NCBI RefSeq assembly: GCF_001512285.1
Contig: NZ_LNUV01000006.1
Coordinates: 883,159-947,158, forward strand
Source of the DNA: Arthrobacter sp. EpRS71
Lineage (GTDB): Bacteria; Actinomycetota; Actinomycetes; Actinomycetales; Micrococcaceae
Direction of reading: 5' to 3'
DNA length: 64,000 bases
This document shows, one piece after another, positions 33,331 through 43,423 of the stretch. How positions within the stretch are numbered: position 1 is the stretch's first letter; each line of letters begins with the position of its first letter. Under the pieces are notes generated by a model. That model had not been told where the DNA came from, ran no database searches, and saw only the letters and a list, made by a program, of their open reading frames with translations. The position numbers and the translations under genes are program-made.

Positions 33331-34023
33331 CTAGGCGATGGCGATGCCGGGGCCCGGCGGCAGGGCAACCTTTGAAGAGATCGCCTGGCCCACTGCCTTG
33401 GCTTGCCGCAGCACTTCCTTGGGAGACGGCGTAATGAGGTCTCCGACGCCCACAAGGTGCATGCCCACGGCCCGCATGGCTGCGGCAAGATTCTGGCCCA
33501 CTGCTATGCCAAGTTCGGCAAGCATGCGCCGCAACTGGCTCTGGGCGCAGCGCGTGACTACTACGTGGTCCGCCAGGAGCACGCCGTGGGCTGTGTGGAC
33601 AGCCCACTGGCGGGGGTTTGATTCAAGGGGGCCGGAAGCATGGAGCCCGGTCCTCAGGCCCGCCGTGGTCATACTGGCCACCAGGCCATATCCGATCTGC
33701 CGGGAAGGATCCGATCCCAGGAAATCAAGGCGGACGGCACGGGTGGTGTTGCGAACGTCCAAGTGGTGGTTGGTGGCGTAGTTGCGCAGGTGGCGGAGGA
33801 TTTCATTGCGTTCCTGCATTGCTGCGGGATCTGCGGAGTCAGTGCGTTGAAGCATGCCTGTGTGGACGGACGGTCCTGGAGCGGACAACGCCCCGAACCC
33901 GTCCACAACGATTGAACCCACGCCGTAACGGCTGAGTTCGCTGGCAACTGCCAAGCCGGACAGGCCGGCTCCGATGACCACGGTGGTGGTGCGTTCCGTG
34001 GCGGAATCAGGCGTGAGTGACAC
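33331..34023 (-). CDS. Short FAD-binding oxidoreductase-like flavoprotein
   Basis: A 230-residue protein from GTG 34023, with AAGGAGGAA about nine bases upstream; the long open frame back to 34359 is not supported by a ribosome site. The N-terminus has the dinucleotide loop Gly-Ala-Gly-Leu-Ser-Gly-Leu-Ala (about 16-23) followed by an acidic strand end, and the end of the protein resembles the C-terminal FAD-contact region of pyridine-nucleotide-disulfide oxidoreductases (Val-Gly-Asp-Leu-Ile). The middle NAD-binding part seen in thioredoxin reductases is largely missing, so the protein is short for the family. It may be a degenerate or specialised flavoprotein. Its partner is unknown. Confidence 0.65.
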   Translation of the reverse strand: MSLTPDSATERTTTVVIGAGLSGLAVASELSRYGVGSIVVDGFGALSAPGPSVHTGMLQRTDSADPAAMQERNEILRHLRNYATNHHLDVRNTTRAVRLDFLGSDPSRQIGYGLVASMTTAGLRTGLHASGPLESNPRQWAVHTAHGVLLADHVVVTRCAQSQLRRMLAELGIAVGQNLAAAMRAVGMHLVGVGDLITPSPKEVLRQAKAVGQAISSKVALPPGPGIAIA

Positions 34024-34441
34024 TGCTTGGTTCCTCCTTGACGTGTGTGCCTTATGGCAGCGCGTGGGATCGCGTCCGAGTTCCCCAAGCGGCCGCAAAT
34101 AAATGGCCGGGGCGTGTGTTGTGAAACACCCTCGCCGGCCATTCGGTGACTCGAACACTACCGAACTTTTTCGGCCATGGATAGCCTCTCCGGCGGCGCG
34201 TTTTGTCTGTTCGTCGGGAGCGCAATATCGACGGCCTGGAACCGAGCCCTGACCGTTATGCACATAGCCCAATCTCGTCTTGATTCGCCATTGCTGACCG
34301 AGAATAGTGAGCATTGGGAGCAGGAATTTCAGAGTTTCTCCTGCCCCGGCCATTGACAATGGAACAGTCAGAGAGTTTTACGCCGGGAACCTCTGGCAGA
34401 ATAGCCGGAACATCAAGCAGTAGGTGGAGAGGCAGGCCCCC
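34024..34441. other. 418-base gap with one hairpin and a promoter-like hexamer
   Basis: No convincing gene is seen here. An imperfect hairpin with arms AATGGCCGG/CCGGCCATT lies at 34102-34143, inside the probable leader of the minus-strand flavoprotein gene. TTGACA at 34353-34358 on the plus strand is a possible -35 element for the universal stress gene, about 85 bases before its start, but no good -10 is visible. Confidence 0.5.
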
Positions 34442-35479
34442 ATGGACCAGCACGGTAGACACAGTGAAGAGCCACAGGACGGCCAGGACCAGGTTGTGGA
34501 ACCAGGTGGCATCGTCGTCGGAGTGGACGGTTCAGAGCATGGTCAGTGCGCCTTGGTCTGGGCTGCACGGGAGGCGGAGCGCCGTCAGCTTCCGCTGCAT
34601 ATTGTCACGGCTTACTCCGTGCCCATTTTCGCGGCCTCCGGCTTGGACGGTGGCTACGCAACAGTTGACGATTCCGTCATCCGCGAGGGCGCGGATGCGA
34701 TCGTTCGCCAAGCCCTGGACAAAGTCTCCGGATACGCCATCGACGTTGATGCATCCGTGGAAAACGGCGATGCTGCTGGTGTCCTGTTGGATCTTTCCGA
34801 GGAGGCTGCGCTGCTGGTCTTCGGCAGCAGGGGACGCGGCGGGTTCGTCGGACGTCTGCTGGGCTCTGTGAGCAGTGCCTTGCCCGCGCACGCCAAGTGC
34901 CCCACGGTGACGGTACCGCTCTATTGCGCCGACCGGCTGGGCGAGAACACCGAGGACAAACACGTCAAGGCTGAGCACGCCAAGTCCGGTCCGCGGACCG
35001 TGGAAAATGTGGTTGTCGTCGGCGTAGACGGCTCCGAACAGGCTCGCGTTGCCGTGCTCGAGGCTGCCGAGCAAGCTCAGCGCATGGGGGCCAAGCTCCG
35101 CGTTATCTGCGCTGTTCCTCAATACAGCGGTTCCCTGGCGTGGGTTCCGGCTCCGCTGGACCGGGATGCGCTGTTTGCCGATATCAGGGTCCAGCTTGAT
35201 GCGGGTGTCGCTTGGCTCAGAAGCCACTTCCCCTCACTGACCATTGAGACGGATCTCCGTGATGGCTCGCCGGTTGATGTTCTGGTGGAAACAAGCCGCA
35301 GCGTCGAATTGGTAGTTCTGGGCACACGGGGCCGCGGTGGATTCGCCGGAATGCTGTTGGGTTCAACATCGGACGGAGTCCTGCACCACGCCAAGGGCCC
35401 TGTGCTGGTTGTTCCGGACCGGGACGATCCCCGGTTGGCTGACCGCCACAAGTTCGGGCCCATGCTCGGCGCTGCCTGA
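34442..35479 (+). CDS. Tandem universal stress protein (two USP domains)
   Basis: A 345-residue protein from ATG 34442 (GGAGAGG nine bases upstream). Two USP domains occupy about residues 20-155 and 185-325. Each opens with Val-Val-Gly-Val-Asp-Gly-Ser-Glu and each carries the ATP-binding motif Gly-x2-Gly-x9-Gly-Ser (Gly-Ser-Arg-Gly-Arg-Gly-Gly-Phe in domain one, Gly-Thr-Arg-Gly-Arg-Gly-Gly-Phe in domain two), so both should bind ATP, like the mycobacterial tandem USPs. It acts in the cytoplasm, and in relatives is induced by hypoxia or stationary phase. No DosR-type box was recognised in the upstream gap. Confidence 0.92.
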   Translation: MDQHGRHSEEPQDGQDQVVEPGGIVVGVDGSEHGQCALVWAAREAERRQLPLHIVTAYSVPIFAASGLDGGYATVDDSVIREGADAIVRQALDKVSGYAIDVDASVENGDAAGVLLDLSEEAALLVFGSRGRGGFVGRLLGSVSSALPAHAKCPTVTVPLYCADRLGENTEDKHVKAEHAKSGPRTVENVVVVGVDGSEQARVAVLEAAEQAQRMGAKLRVICAVPQYSGSLAWVPAPLDRDALFADIRVQLDAGVAWLRSHFPSLTIETDLRDGSPVDVLVETSRSVELVVLGTRGRGGFAGMLLGSTSDGVLHHAKGPVLVVPDRDDPRLADRHKFGPMLGAA

Positions 35480-35555
35480 GTCGGAGCCCGTTTCGTCCAT
35501 GGACAAGAAGCAGCGGGGGACCGTTGGTATGGAAAACCCTCAACCCTGACGGAGA

Positions 35556-36476
35556 TCAGGCGTGCTGGTGTGATTCGTGCTCGGAGTGGCTCACAGGCTC
35601 CAACTGGAAAGTGCAGTGCTCGGTGTCGAAGTGCCGGCCCAGGCAAGATCCCAGTTGATCGAGGATGCTGTCCGCCCCCGTGGCGTTGAGGACGTCATCT
35701 TCCACCACCACGTGGGCGGAGAACACGGGCACCCCGGAGGTGATGGTCCAGATGTGGATGTCGTGTGCGTCTACTACACCGTCGACAGCCAGGATGTGCT
35801 CGCGGATCATGTTCACGTCCACGCCCTTGGGGGTGGCTTCCAGGAGTACGTCCACCACGTCACGCAATAGATGCCAGGCCCGCGGAATGATCATCAGGGC
35901 AATGAGCACCGATGCCAGCGGGTCAGCAGCACTGAATCCGGTGGTCATGATCACCACGGCCGCCACGATGACCGCGATGGAGCCAAGGAGGTCGCCGAGG
36001 ACCTCCAGATAGGCGCCGCGGACGTTGAGGCTTTCCTTCTGTGCCCCCTGCAGGATCAGTAGTGAGACGAGGTTTGCCACCGCACCCAAAATGGCGGCCC
36101 ACAGCATGACGTCCGTATGGATTTCCGTGGTCTCGCCGAAGCGCCGGATGGCTTCGATCATGATCACCACGGCGATGACTATGAGGATCAGAGCGTTGGC
36201 CAGAGCAGCCAAGACCTCGGCCCGCTGGTATCCATAGGTCCGCTGGTCGCTCGCCGGACGGGTAGCGATCCACGCCGCCATGAGGGCTATGAAGACACCA
36301 GCGGCGTCGGAGAGCATGTGGCCCGCATCGGCCAGCAAGGCCAAGGAACCGGACACGACGGCGCCAACCACCTGGATGCCCACCACCCCTAAGGTGATGG
36401 CCAGGACGGCGATAAGCCGCTTCCGATGCTTGCCGGTTGCTGTGACTCCGTGGGAGTGGTTGTGGTCGTGCCCCAT
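35556..36476 (-). CDS. Cation diffusion facilitator (Zn/Cd/Co efflux)
   Basis: A 306-residue CDF transporter from ATG 36476. The N-terminus is His-rich (His-Asp-His-Asn-His-Ser-His). Six helices follow, with the metal-site pairs characteristic of the family: His-Met-Leu-Ser-Asp in helix 2 and a matching Asp in helix 5 (Leu-Gly-Asp-Leu-Leu-Gly-Ser). A His-containing cytoplasmic C-terminal domain of about 85 residues (Asp-Ala-His-Asp-Ile-His-Ile-Trp-Thr) completes it. The family exports Zn2+, Cd2+ or Co2+ using protons. The start is ambiguous because ATG 36506 and 36521 are in frame and the ribosome site AGAGG sits very close to 36476. It follows the metallopeptidase gene by ten bases. Confidence 0.9.
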   Translation of the reverse strand: MGHDHNHSHGVTATGKHRKRLIAVLAITLGVVGIQVVGAVVSGSLALLADAGHMLSDAAGVFIALMAAWIATRPASDQRTYGYQRAEVLAALANALILIVIAVVIMIEAIRRFGETTEIHTDVMLWAAILGAVANLVSLLILQGAQKESLNVRGAYLEVLGDLLGSIAVIVAAVVIMTTGFSAADPLASVLIALMIIPRAWHLLRDVVDVLLEATPKGVDVNMIREHILAVDGVVDAHDIHIWTITSGVPVFSAHVVVEDDVLNATGADSILDQLGSCLGRHFDTEHCTFQLEPVSHSEHESHQHA

Positions 36477-36486
36477 GCCTCTAAGG

Positions 36487-37023
36487 CTAGCCCCAGCCGA
36501 GCTCATGCAGGCGGTCGTCATCTATCCCGAAATGGTGAGCTATCTCATGCACCACGGTGATGGCCACCTCATCAATAACCTCCTGGCGGGTGCTGCAGAT
36601 GTTCAGGATGGGTTGACGGAAGATGGTGATCCGGTCCGGGAGGGAGCCTGCCTCCCACCAGGAGTCGCGTTCAGTCAACGGAACGCCCTCGTAGAGGCCC
36701 AACAACACGGTGTCTGGATCTTCGCCGGGCTGCGGCGTGTAGTCGTCCTCAATGAAGATCGCCACGTTGTCCATGGCACTGGCCGCTTTGGGCGGAATCA
36801 GCTGCAGGGCGTCGCTGACGGCTTCCTCAAAGTCCTCGGGCGACATCTCAAAAGGACCCGAAAAATGGCCTTCATCACCAGGCCTGTTTTCGACAGGACT
36901 GTGTACTTTTTCGACAGGACTGTGCACTGTGTTCCGTTCCCGGAGCGGCGAGTCCCGGAGCGGTGAGGAGGGGCGCTCGCCGTCGGGAACTATGGGCAGG
37001 CCGGGAGGAAGATTCGCGGGCAT
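36487..37023 (-). CDS. Zincin-like metallopeptidase family protein with repeat-built N-terminus
   Basis: A 178-residue protein of the small actinobacterial and cyanobacterial metallopeptidase family. The catalytic motif is His-Glu-Ile-Ala-His-His-Phe-Gly-Ile-Asp near the C-terminus (residues about 161-170), where both His and the Glu are present, and the final Asp serves as third ligand in this family. The N-terminal 55 residues are Pro/Ser/Arg-rich and consist of two short repeats made by tandem duplication; the conserved domain begins at Met-Ser-Pro-Glu-Asp-Phe. ATG 36846 would skip that extension but has no ribosome site either. Substrate unknown. It probably forms an operon with the CDF gene. 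Confidence 0.75.
   Translation of the reverse strand: MPANLPPGLPIVPDGERPSSPLRDSPLRERNTVHSPVEKVHSPVENRPGDEGHFSGPFEMSPEDFEEAVSDALQLIPPKAASAMDNVAIFIEDDYTPQPGEDPDTVLLGLYEGVPLTERDSWWEAGSLPDRITIFRQPILNICSTRQEVIDEVAITVVHEIAHHFGIDDDRLHELGWG
36887..36968. repeat. Two adjacent in-frame tandem duplications in the metallopeptidase N-terminus
   Basis: TCGACAGGACTGTG recurs at a 21-bp period (36890 and 36911) and CCCGGAGCGG at a 15-bp period (36939 and 36954). On the minus strand they code for Val-His-Ser-Pro-Val-Glu and Ser-Pro-Leu-Arg pairs. Both periods are multiples of three. Confidence 0.75.
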
Positions 37024-37114
37024 GATTCGACTTTAGTCCGCCAACGCAGCAATGGCTCCGTGCGTGATGGGAGATACTGAACTCAATCCTCCTTTCGACA
37101 GACACAGGAACCGC

Positions 37115-38038
37115 ATGACCGGCACCGCTTCCCTCACACCTGAGCCCCTCGACGTCGTTGTTGTGGGTGAGGCCTTGATCGACATCGTCCAGTCGACGGA
37201 CGGGCAGAAGGAGTACCCCGGCGGTTCGCCGGCGAATGTTTCCTATGGCCTTGGACTGTTGGACGTGAAAACGGGCCTGCTGACAGCCATTGGCCGCGAC
37301 GCGCGGGGTGATGCCATCGCTGCGCACCTGCAAAAAGCGGGTGTGGTGTTGTTGCCCGGATCCATGTCCGCAGGGAAGACCGCGACGGCGACAGCCCGGA
37401 TAACCGCCGATGGCTCCGCGGATTACACCTTCGATATCGACTGGGCGCTGGCTCCACTGGCTTTGCCCTACGCGCCCAGAATCCTGCACACAGGGTCCAT
37501 CGCCACGTTCCTGGAACCCGGCGCAAGCGTGGTCCGGAGCTTGCTGGAGCAGGCCCAAGGCGGATGCATGGTCACCTACGACCCCAACATCCGGCCCGAC
37601 CTCCTGGGAAGTCACCACGAGGCGCTCTCACTGTTCGAGGAAATCGTGCCCCTGACGGACGTCGTCAAACTCAGCGGCACCGACGCCCGTTGGCTCTACC
37701 CCGGCAAGGCGCTTGAGGACACCGCGAACCACCTCCTGGCCCTTGGTACGGGGCTCGCCGTGGTGACCCAAGGGGTCAATGGCTCGCTCATGGCCACCCG
37801 GCACATACAGCTCAACGTCCCGGCCGTCCCGGCCACGGTGGCGGACACCATCGGCGCCGGCGACTCCTACACGGCGGCGCTCATCATGGGACTGCTACTG
37901 CGCGGCAGCGACGGGATGGCCCCAACCGTGCTGGAGCGGATCGGAACCATTGCCTCCATGGCTGCTTCCATTGCCGTTGGCCGCCCAGGTGCCAACCCGC
38001 CCACGCACCGCGAACTTCTGATGGGTATGGCCCGCTAG
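37115..38038 (+). CDS. PfkB-family carbohydrate kinase (fructokinase-like)
   Basis: A 307-residue sugar kinase from ATG 37115 (AGGA six bases upstream). The family marks are both present: the first motif Pro-Gly-Gly-Ser-Pro-Ala-Asn-Val-Ser-Tyr-Gly-Leu-Gly (about 36-48) and the second motif Asp-Thr-Ile-Gly-Ala-Gly-Asp-Ser-Tyr with the catalytic Asp (about 248-256). The layout matches bacterial fructokinases and other ribokinase-like enzymes that phosphorylate a sugar with ATP in the cytoplasm. The sugar cannot be inferred from neighbours. The 3' end overlaps the convergent EamA gene by four bases (CTAG). Confidence 0.88.
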   Translation: MTGTASLTPEPLDVVVVGEALIDIVQSTDGQKEYPGGSPANVSYGLGLLDVKTGLLTAIGRDARGDAIAAHLQKAGVVLLPGSMSAGKTATATARITADGSADYTFDIDWALAPLALPYAPRILHTGSIATFLEPGASVVRSLLEQAQGGCMVTYDPNIRPDLLGSHHEALSLFEEIVPLTDVVKLSGTDARWLYPGKALEDTANHLLALGTGLAVVTQGVNGSLMATRHIQLNVPAVPATVADTIGAGDSYTAALIMGLLLRGSDGMAPTVLERIGTIASMAASIAVGRPGANPPTHRELLMGMAR

Positions 38039-38997
38039 CTGCGGGGCTGTCGGGGCTGTCTGGTTTGCCGCCGCGTCAATCCGACGCCGATGAGGCAGAC
38101 TATGCCGCCGATCAATCCCCAAATGGTGGGGATCTCTTGGAGTACCGCCCACGAAATCAAAATGGTGGTGCCCGGGACGAGGTACGTGGTGGCGGCCAGC
38201 TTTCCGGCCGAGATCAGGGATAGCGCGTACGCCCATGTGGTGAACGCTATGGCTGTGGGGAAGATGCCCAAATACACCAGGCCCAGCGTCGCGGGGAGCG
38301 GTGCCGCTTGGACCTCGGCAATCAGCTGACCTGTCCACGGCAGGCAGCAGATGGCACCCACCATGATCCCGAACCACGTCGCCTGTCCTGCCGTGAACTT
38401 CCGGAGCACGGGCTTCTGCAGGATCGCGCTCACCGAGGCGAGTACAGCGGCAAGCAAGCACAACAGCGCACCGGCGACGTCCGCCGTCGAGCGCTGTCCT
38501 GAACCCAGCGCAATCATGGCGACGCCGCAGAAGGCCACGCCGCTGCCGATCAACAGCCAGCGCGGGAAGCCCTCCTTGAGGAAGATGCCGGCAAGAATGG
38601 CGATGAGGATGGGTGAGACGTTGATCAGCATGGCGCTGGTGCCGGCGTCGAGCATGTGTTCCGCGGCGTTCAGCGCCACGTTATAACCGCCGAACCACAT
38701 CACCCCGTAAGCAACGATTGGCAACCATTCCCGGCCGCTCGGCCAGACCTTCAAAGTCGGCAGCACCACGATTCCAAGGACGACGGCGGCAACCGCCAAC
38801 CGTCCCAGCGTCAAGGAACCGGGGGAGAAGCTGGGGCCGACTGCCCGGATGCCCACGAAGGCCGACGCCCACAGGACCACTGTGATGATGACGGCCGCGA
38901 TGCCGAGTTTGCTGATGGCTGCGCCCGGCGCGGGGGTGATGCGCGGGGTCGAGCCCGGGGAAGGCTGGCCGGGTTCGGCCGGGGTGGTGGTTGTCAT
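38035..38997 (-). CDS. EamA/DMT-superfamily transporter
   Basis: A 320-residue membrane protein with ten helices arranged as two EamA repeats; the second repeat begins near Leu-Ala-Ala-Val-Leu-Ala-Ser-Val-Ser-Ala-Ile. An opening Trp-Ala-Ser-Ala-Phe-Val-Gly-Ile-Arg is typical of the 10-TMS drug/metabolite exporter family. ATG 38997 is chosen because the first helix begins about 25 residues later; no strong ribosome site is seen and an upstream frame extends to 39069. It may export amino acids, metabolites or drugs. It converges with the PfkB gene. Confidence 0.88.
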   Translation of the reverse strand: MTTTTPAEPGQPSPGSTPRITPAPGAAISKLGIAAVIITVVLWASAFVGIRAVGPSFSPGSLTLGRLAVAAVVLGIVVLPTLKVWPSGREWLPIVAYGVMWFGGYNVALNAAEHMLDAGTSAMLINVSPILIAILAGIFLKEGFPRWLLIGSGVAFCGVAMIALGSGQRSTADVAGALLCLLAAVLASVSAILQKPVLRKFTAGQATWFGIMVGAICCLPWTGQLIAEVQAAPLPATLGLVYLGIFPTAIAFTTWAYALSLISAGKLAATTYLVPGTTILISWAVLQEIPTIWGLIGGIVCLIGVGLTRRQTRQPRQPRS

Positions 38998-39312
38998 AGG
39001 GCAAATGTATCCGGCATGCAGCGGGGGCGGCTGGCGGTTTTCGGACGCGTCAGGACAAGATCCTGCCAATGTTGGGCTGCAGCCGCCGGGGCGTCCGCCG
39101 AGGGGTGAGCTCCCGACCCTTTGGGTGCTTCTTTCCCTTGAGATCCCGCCCCTCGGCGGTGACCGGATTTGTGGTCCGGGACACTGCGCAAACCTCGATT
39201 TGGGAATATCGCCATCTATGCTCTAAAGTTTTAGAGTCCAGTTCGGACGAGCGAGACACGGAAAGAACGCGTAAAGCGTCCCTTTTCTTTGCGAAATCCG
39301 AATTGAGTTCAG
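38998..39312. other. 315-base gap upstream of the tRNA cluster
   Basis: I see no gene. A perfect short hairpin CTCTAAA-GT-TTTAGAG lies at 39221-39236, AT-rich compared with its surroundings and on the upstream side of the tRNA array; it might mark a terminator or promoter for the array. The rest reads as non-coding. Confidence 0.5.
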
Positions 39313-39385
39313 GCCCCCATCGTCTAGCGGCCTAGGACACCGCCCTTTCACGGCGGCGGCACGGGTTCGAATCCCGTTGGGGGTA
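39313..39385 (+). tRNA. tRNA-Glu (anticodon TTC)
   Basis: The 73-base cloverleaf has acceptor GCCCCCA pairing with TGGGGGT (one G-U), anticodon stem CCGCC/GGCGG around CTTTCAC (anticodon TTC), T-loop TTCGAAT and discriminator A. CCA is not encoded. It is the first of three tRNA genes in a row. Confidence 0.97.
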
Positions 39386-39469
39386 CGCAAGGAAGTGGTA
39401 AACCGGATGAAAAAAGTCTGGTAAGCTAGAAGCCTTGAAAAAAACGCGGTAGAGATACTGCAAACGCAA

Positions 39470-39543
39470 GGCCCTGTAGCGCAGTTGGTTAGCGCGCCGC
39501 CCTGTCACGGCGGAGGTCGCGGGTTCAAGTCCCGTCAGGGTCG
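39470..39543 (+). tRNA. tRNA-Asp (anticodon GTC)
   Basis: A 74-base tRNA: acceptor GGCCCTG/CAGGGTC, anticodon stem CCGCC/GGCGG around CTGTCAC (anticodon GTC), T-loop TTCAAGT and discriminator G, which is the Asp identity base. CCA is not encoded. Confidence 0.97.
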
Positions 39544-39589
39544 CTCTGAGCGCCGAAGAAATTCGGTTCTCAAGGTGACATGTCACCTA

Positions 39590-39665
39590 GGCTCTGTAGC
39601 TCAGTTGGTAGAGCGTTCGACTGAAAATCGAAAGGTCACCGGATCGACGCCGGTCGGAGCCACCA
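39590..39665 (+). tRNA. tRNA-Phe (anticodon GAA)
   Basis: The 73-base body has acceptor GGCTCTG/CGGAGCC, anticodon loop CTGAAAA (anticodon GAA), T-arm with an ATCGACG loop and discriminator A, and here CCA is encoded (39663-39665), unlike its neighbours. A hairpin terminator follows. Confidence 0.97.
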
Positions 39666-39670
39666 CTGGG

Positions 39671-39705
39671 AAGCATCAGTTCTTCGGAACTGGTGCTTTT
39701 CTTCT
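39671..39705 (+). terminator. Terminator of the tRNA cluster
   Basis: AAGCATCAGTTC pairs with GAACTGGTGCTT (one G-U) around a TTCG loop and is followed by TTCTTCTTT. This is a good intrinsic terminator after tRNA-Phe. Confidence 0.9.
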
Positions 39706-39862
39706 TTAATGCGGTTGGCGCGACGATTCCCGGGGCTCAGCTGTAGTTGGTGGCCAAGCAAGTCATGCTCAGGACCAAGGGCGATCATGATCGTCGGTGC
39801 CGTGTCGAAGCGAGGGTATGGCGGGCTCAGTTCCGACAGCCCGCCACGTCCCAACCAGGCCA

Positions 39863-40306
39863 CTATGCCCAGGATTGATCCCGGTTGATGCATGCGCCAT
39901 CTATCTGAATTGAGGTCACCCGGTTCTTCATACCCATTGAAGCCAAATTGACGCGTTCTCCCCCGTAAGTAGCCCATGCCTCGCCAGTGCAGTTGGCTCC
40001 GTCGTAGATGTTGGCTCCGCCTGGGGTGTTGTTGATGAGTGACGCGGCATTGTTGTTGACTTGAACTCCCCAGCCGTTCGCGCCAACTGGGCCATCGGTG
40101 AAGAGTTCGTTGCTCAGGCTGGCATCACTGTAGACGAAGTCGGCCCGTGCCCCTTCAAAGTTGCTGTTGAAGTAGAGGCACACACGGTTTGCCGGGCAGG
40201 CTTTGCCCGTACCCGAGGCGGTAGCCGCAGGTGCCCCCGCCAGCAGTGACGTTGCTGCGAAGCCAAGCAGAGCGCCGGCACTTGCGATCTTTGAGGCGAG
40301 TTTCAT
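39863..40306 (-). CDS. Secreted peptidase-inhibitor family I36-like protein (beta/gamma-crystallin type)
   Basis: A 147-residue exported protein with a clear ribosome site (AAGGAG) and signal peptide ending Thr-Ala-Ser near residue 31. The mature part has four Cys residues and the short Cys-Pro-x-x-x-Val-Cys-Leu-Tyr opening with Phe-Asn-Ser-Asn-Phe and an aromatic core, as in Streptomyces metalloprotease inhibitors of the I36 family with a beta/gamma-crystallin fold. It may inhibit extracellular proteases or bind calcium. It stands alone between the tRNA cluster and the PKD-like gene, with no operon partner. Confidence 0.7.
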   Translation of the reverse strand: MKLASKIASAGALLGFAATSLLAGAPAATASGTGKACPANRVCLYFNSNFEGARADFVYSDASLSNELFTDGPVGANGWGVQVNNNAASLINNTPGGANIYDGANCTGEAWATYGGERVNLASMGMKNRVTSIQIDGACINRDQSWA

Positions 40307-40561
40307 GGTTTTGCTCCTTTATCGGGGATGTAGTTGACCGTCCGGTTTCGCCGAACCTTGTTTGCGTATCCTCGCGCACGGCTGAGGCATTCGCGATGGG
40401 GTGAACTACCCCGATGACAGATCACCGCTGATGTGTGGGGCCAGCAAATTCCGAGGGGCGGCTGCCTTACCTGGGGGTCACAGCCACTGGAGATGGTCTG
40501 TTCAAGGGCTTCATCCGTGTCTGGCTGATGGAGTTGGCATGTAGACGTGTGAGGACTGGGC

Positions 40562-42195
<1,634 letters not shown>

Positions 42196-42371
42196 GACGG
42201 GGCTCCCCAGCAGCGGTTTTGGGTGATGTGTGCGCCAGCCTAGGCGGGGCGGACAGGCGCCTCCCAGCCGGAAATTCGCGCTTGTGGATAACTTGCCTAT
42301 GGCCTCCGCAACGTCTCCGACGTATTCTTGCCTCGCCGGCTTGTCATCGCACGCATCTTATTGGGGGAAAT

Positions 42372-42884
42372 ATGTTTACGTTCGAACGCCAACGCTTGTC
42401 CACATCCGGGCGTCTGCTTGTGGCGGCAATGCTCACGGGCATGGTGACCCTTAGTGCCTGCTCTTCTCCGGCGCCTGTCGCGGAGACGACGCCCACTGCG
42501 GCGCAGGCCTCTGAGGCGCCCGCCGCGCAGGTGTCCGCAAGCGCCGGCTCAAGCGCAGACCCCGCTGCATCCACGGGAACCGGCGGTGTCTACGGCGAGT
42601 TCACCTCCATGTCCGAGGCGTGTCTTTCGGTGAGCGCCACCATGCTGAGCGTCACCATCCTTCCGCTGGCGGCAATGGCGGGCGGAAAAGCTGAAGACAT
42701 CGACAAGGCAAAGCAGGAGTTGTCCCAGATGGAGGGCAAAGTGCCCGCAGAACTGAAGCCTGCGTTCGAGAAACTCCGCACCTTCACGGAGTCCGCCGGC
42801 TCGGACTTCAGCAAATACGGCGACGGGCAGTTCGAGGAACTTATGAAGCCCATCCAGGACTGGACCGAGAAGAACTGCAAGTAG
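42372..42884 (+). CDS. Hypothetical lipoprotein
   Basis: A 170-residue lipoprotein from ATG 42372 (GGGGG about four bases upstream). The lipobox is Thr-Leu-Ser-Ala-Cys near residue 29, followed by an Ala/Pro/Ser-rich linker and a helical domain (about 75-170) with only three Cys residues outside the lipobox. No family is recognised. It stands alone and divergent from the DUF6318 gene, ending before a perfect hairpin. Confidence 0.7.
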   Translation: MFTFERQRLSTSGRLLVAAMLTGMVTLSACSSPAPVAETTPTAAQASEAPAAQVSASAGSSADPAASTGTGGVYGEFTSMSEACLSVSATMLSVTILPLAAMAGGKAEDIDKAKQELSQMEGKVPAELKPAFEKLRTFTESAGSDFSKYGDGQFEELMKPIQDWTEKNCK

Positions 42885-42908
42885 CCGACGCCGGGCGCGT
42901 TCCCTTCC

Positions 42909-42936
42909 CTCCGACGCTTCGCCCAAAGCGTCGGAG
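42909..42936 (+). terminator. Hairpin after the hypothetical lipoprotein gene
   Basis: CTCCGACGCTT pairs perfectly with AAGCGTCGGAG around a six-base loop, 24 bases after the stop codon. There is no T run, so it may be a rho-assisted or processing hairpin. Confidence 0.65.
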
Positions 42937-42976
42937 CTAGACGCTAGGGTGGTACTCAAGAGAAGGGGAGTGCTCC

Positions 42977-43423
42977 ATGGAAGACCAGAATGTGCAGCTT
43001 GATCCCGTGCCCGGGGACGAAATCCCTGGTATCGGACGCACCATCATCTCCGAGGCGGCCGTCGCCAAAGTTGCGGGCATCGCTGCCCGCACAGTGCCCG
43101 GCGTCTACTCCTTGGGTTCCGCTCCGTCCCGTGCGCTGGGTGCTATCCGCGACGCCGTCGGCAGCTCGGACCATGCAGCAGGCGTCCGTGCCGAGGTCGG
43201 GGAGACCCAAGTGGCAGTGGACATCACCTTGGTTGCGCTCTACGGGCATCCCCTGCACGGGGTCGCCAACCAGGTCCGGGCTGCTGTTTACCGCGCCGTG
43301 GAGGAACTGGTTGGTCTTCAAGTGATTGAGGTCAATATCGAAATTACGGATGTCTTCATTGCACCGCCGGCCAAACCCGCCGGAAGCAAGGCAGTAGTAG
43401 TGGAAAGGGAGGCACTTCAATGA
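42977..43423 (+). CDS. Asp23/Gls24-family envelope stress protein, first copy
   Basis: A 148-residue protein of the Asp23/Gls24 family, cytoplasmic proteins that bind to the membrane and help the envelope resist alkaline and other stress. The conserved core is Ile-Ser-Glu-Ala-Ala-Val-Ala-Lys-Val-Ala-Gly-Ile-Ala-Ala-Arg-Thr-Val-Pro-Gly-Val (about 24-43) with a later Val-Asn-Ile-Glu-Ile-Thr-Asp-Val. It is the first gene of a tight operon (overlaps of four bases) with two small membrane proteins and a second Asp23-type protein. AAGGGGAG precedes the start. Confidence 0.88.
   Translation: MEDQNVQLDPVPGDEIPGIGRTIISEAAVAKVAGIAARTVPGVYSLGSAPSRALGAIRDAVGSSDHAAGVRAEVGETQVAVDITLVALYGHPLHGVANQVRAAVYRAVEELVGLQVIEVNIEITDVFIAPPAKPAGSKAVVVEREALQ

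Noticed and set aside
39313..39665. tRNA cluster as integration site of an island
   Set aside because: I looked for a repeat of the tRNA-Phe 3' end, integrase genes or phage genes nearby and found none in the window.
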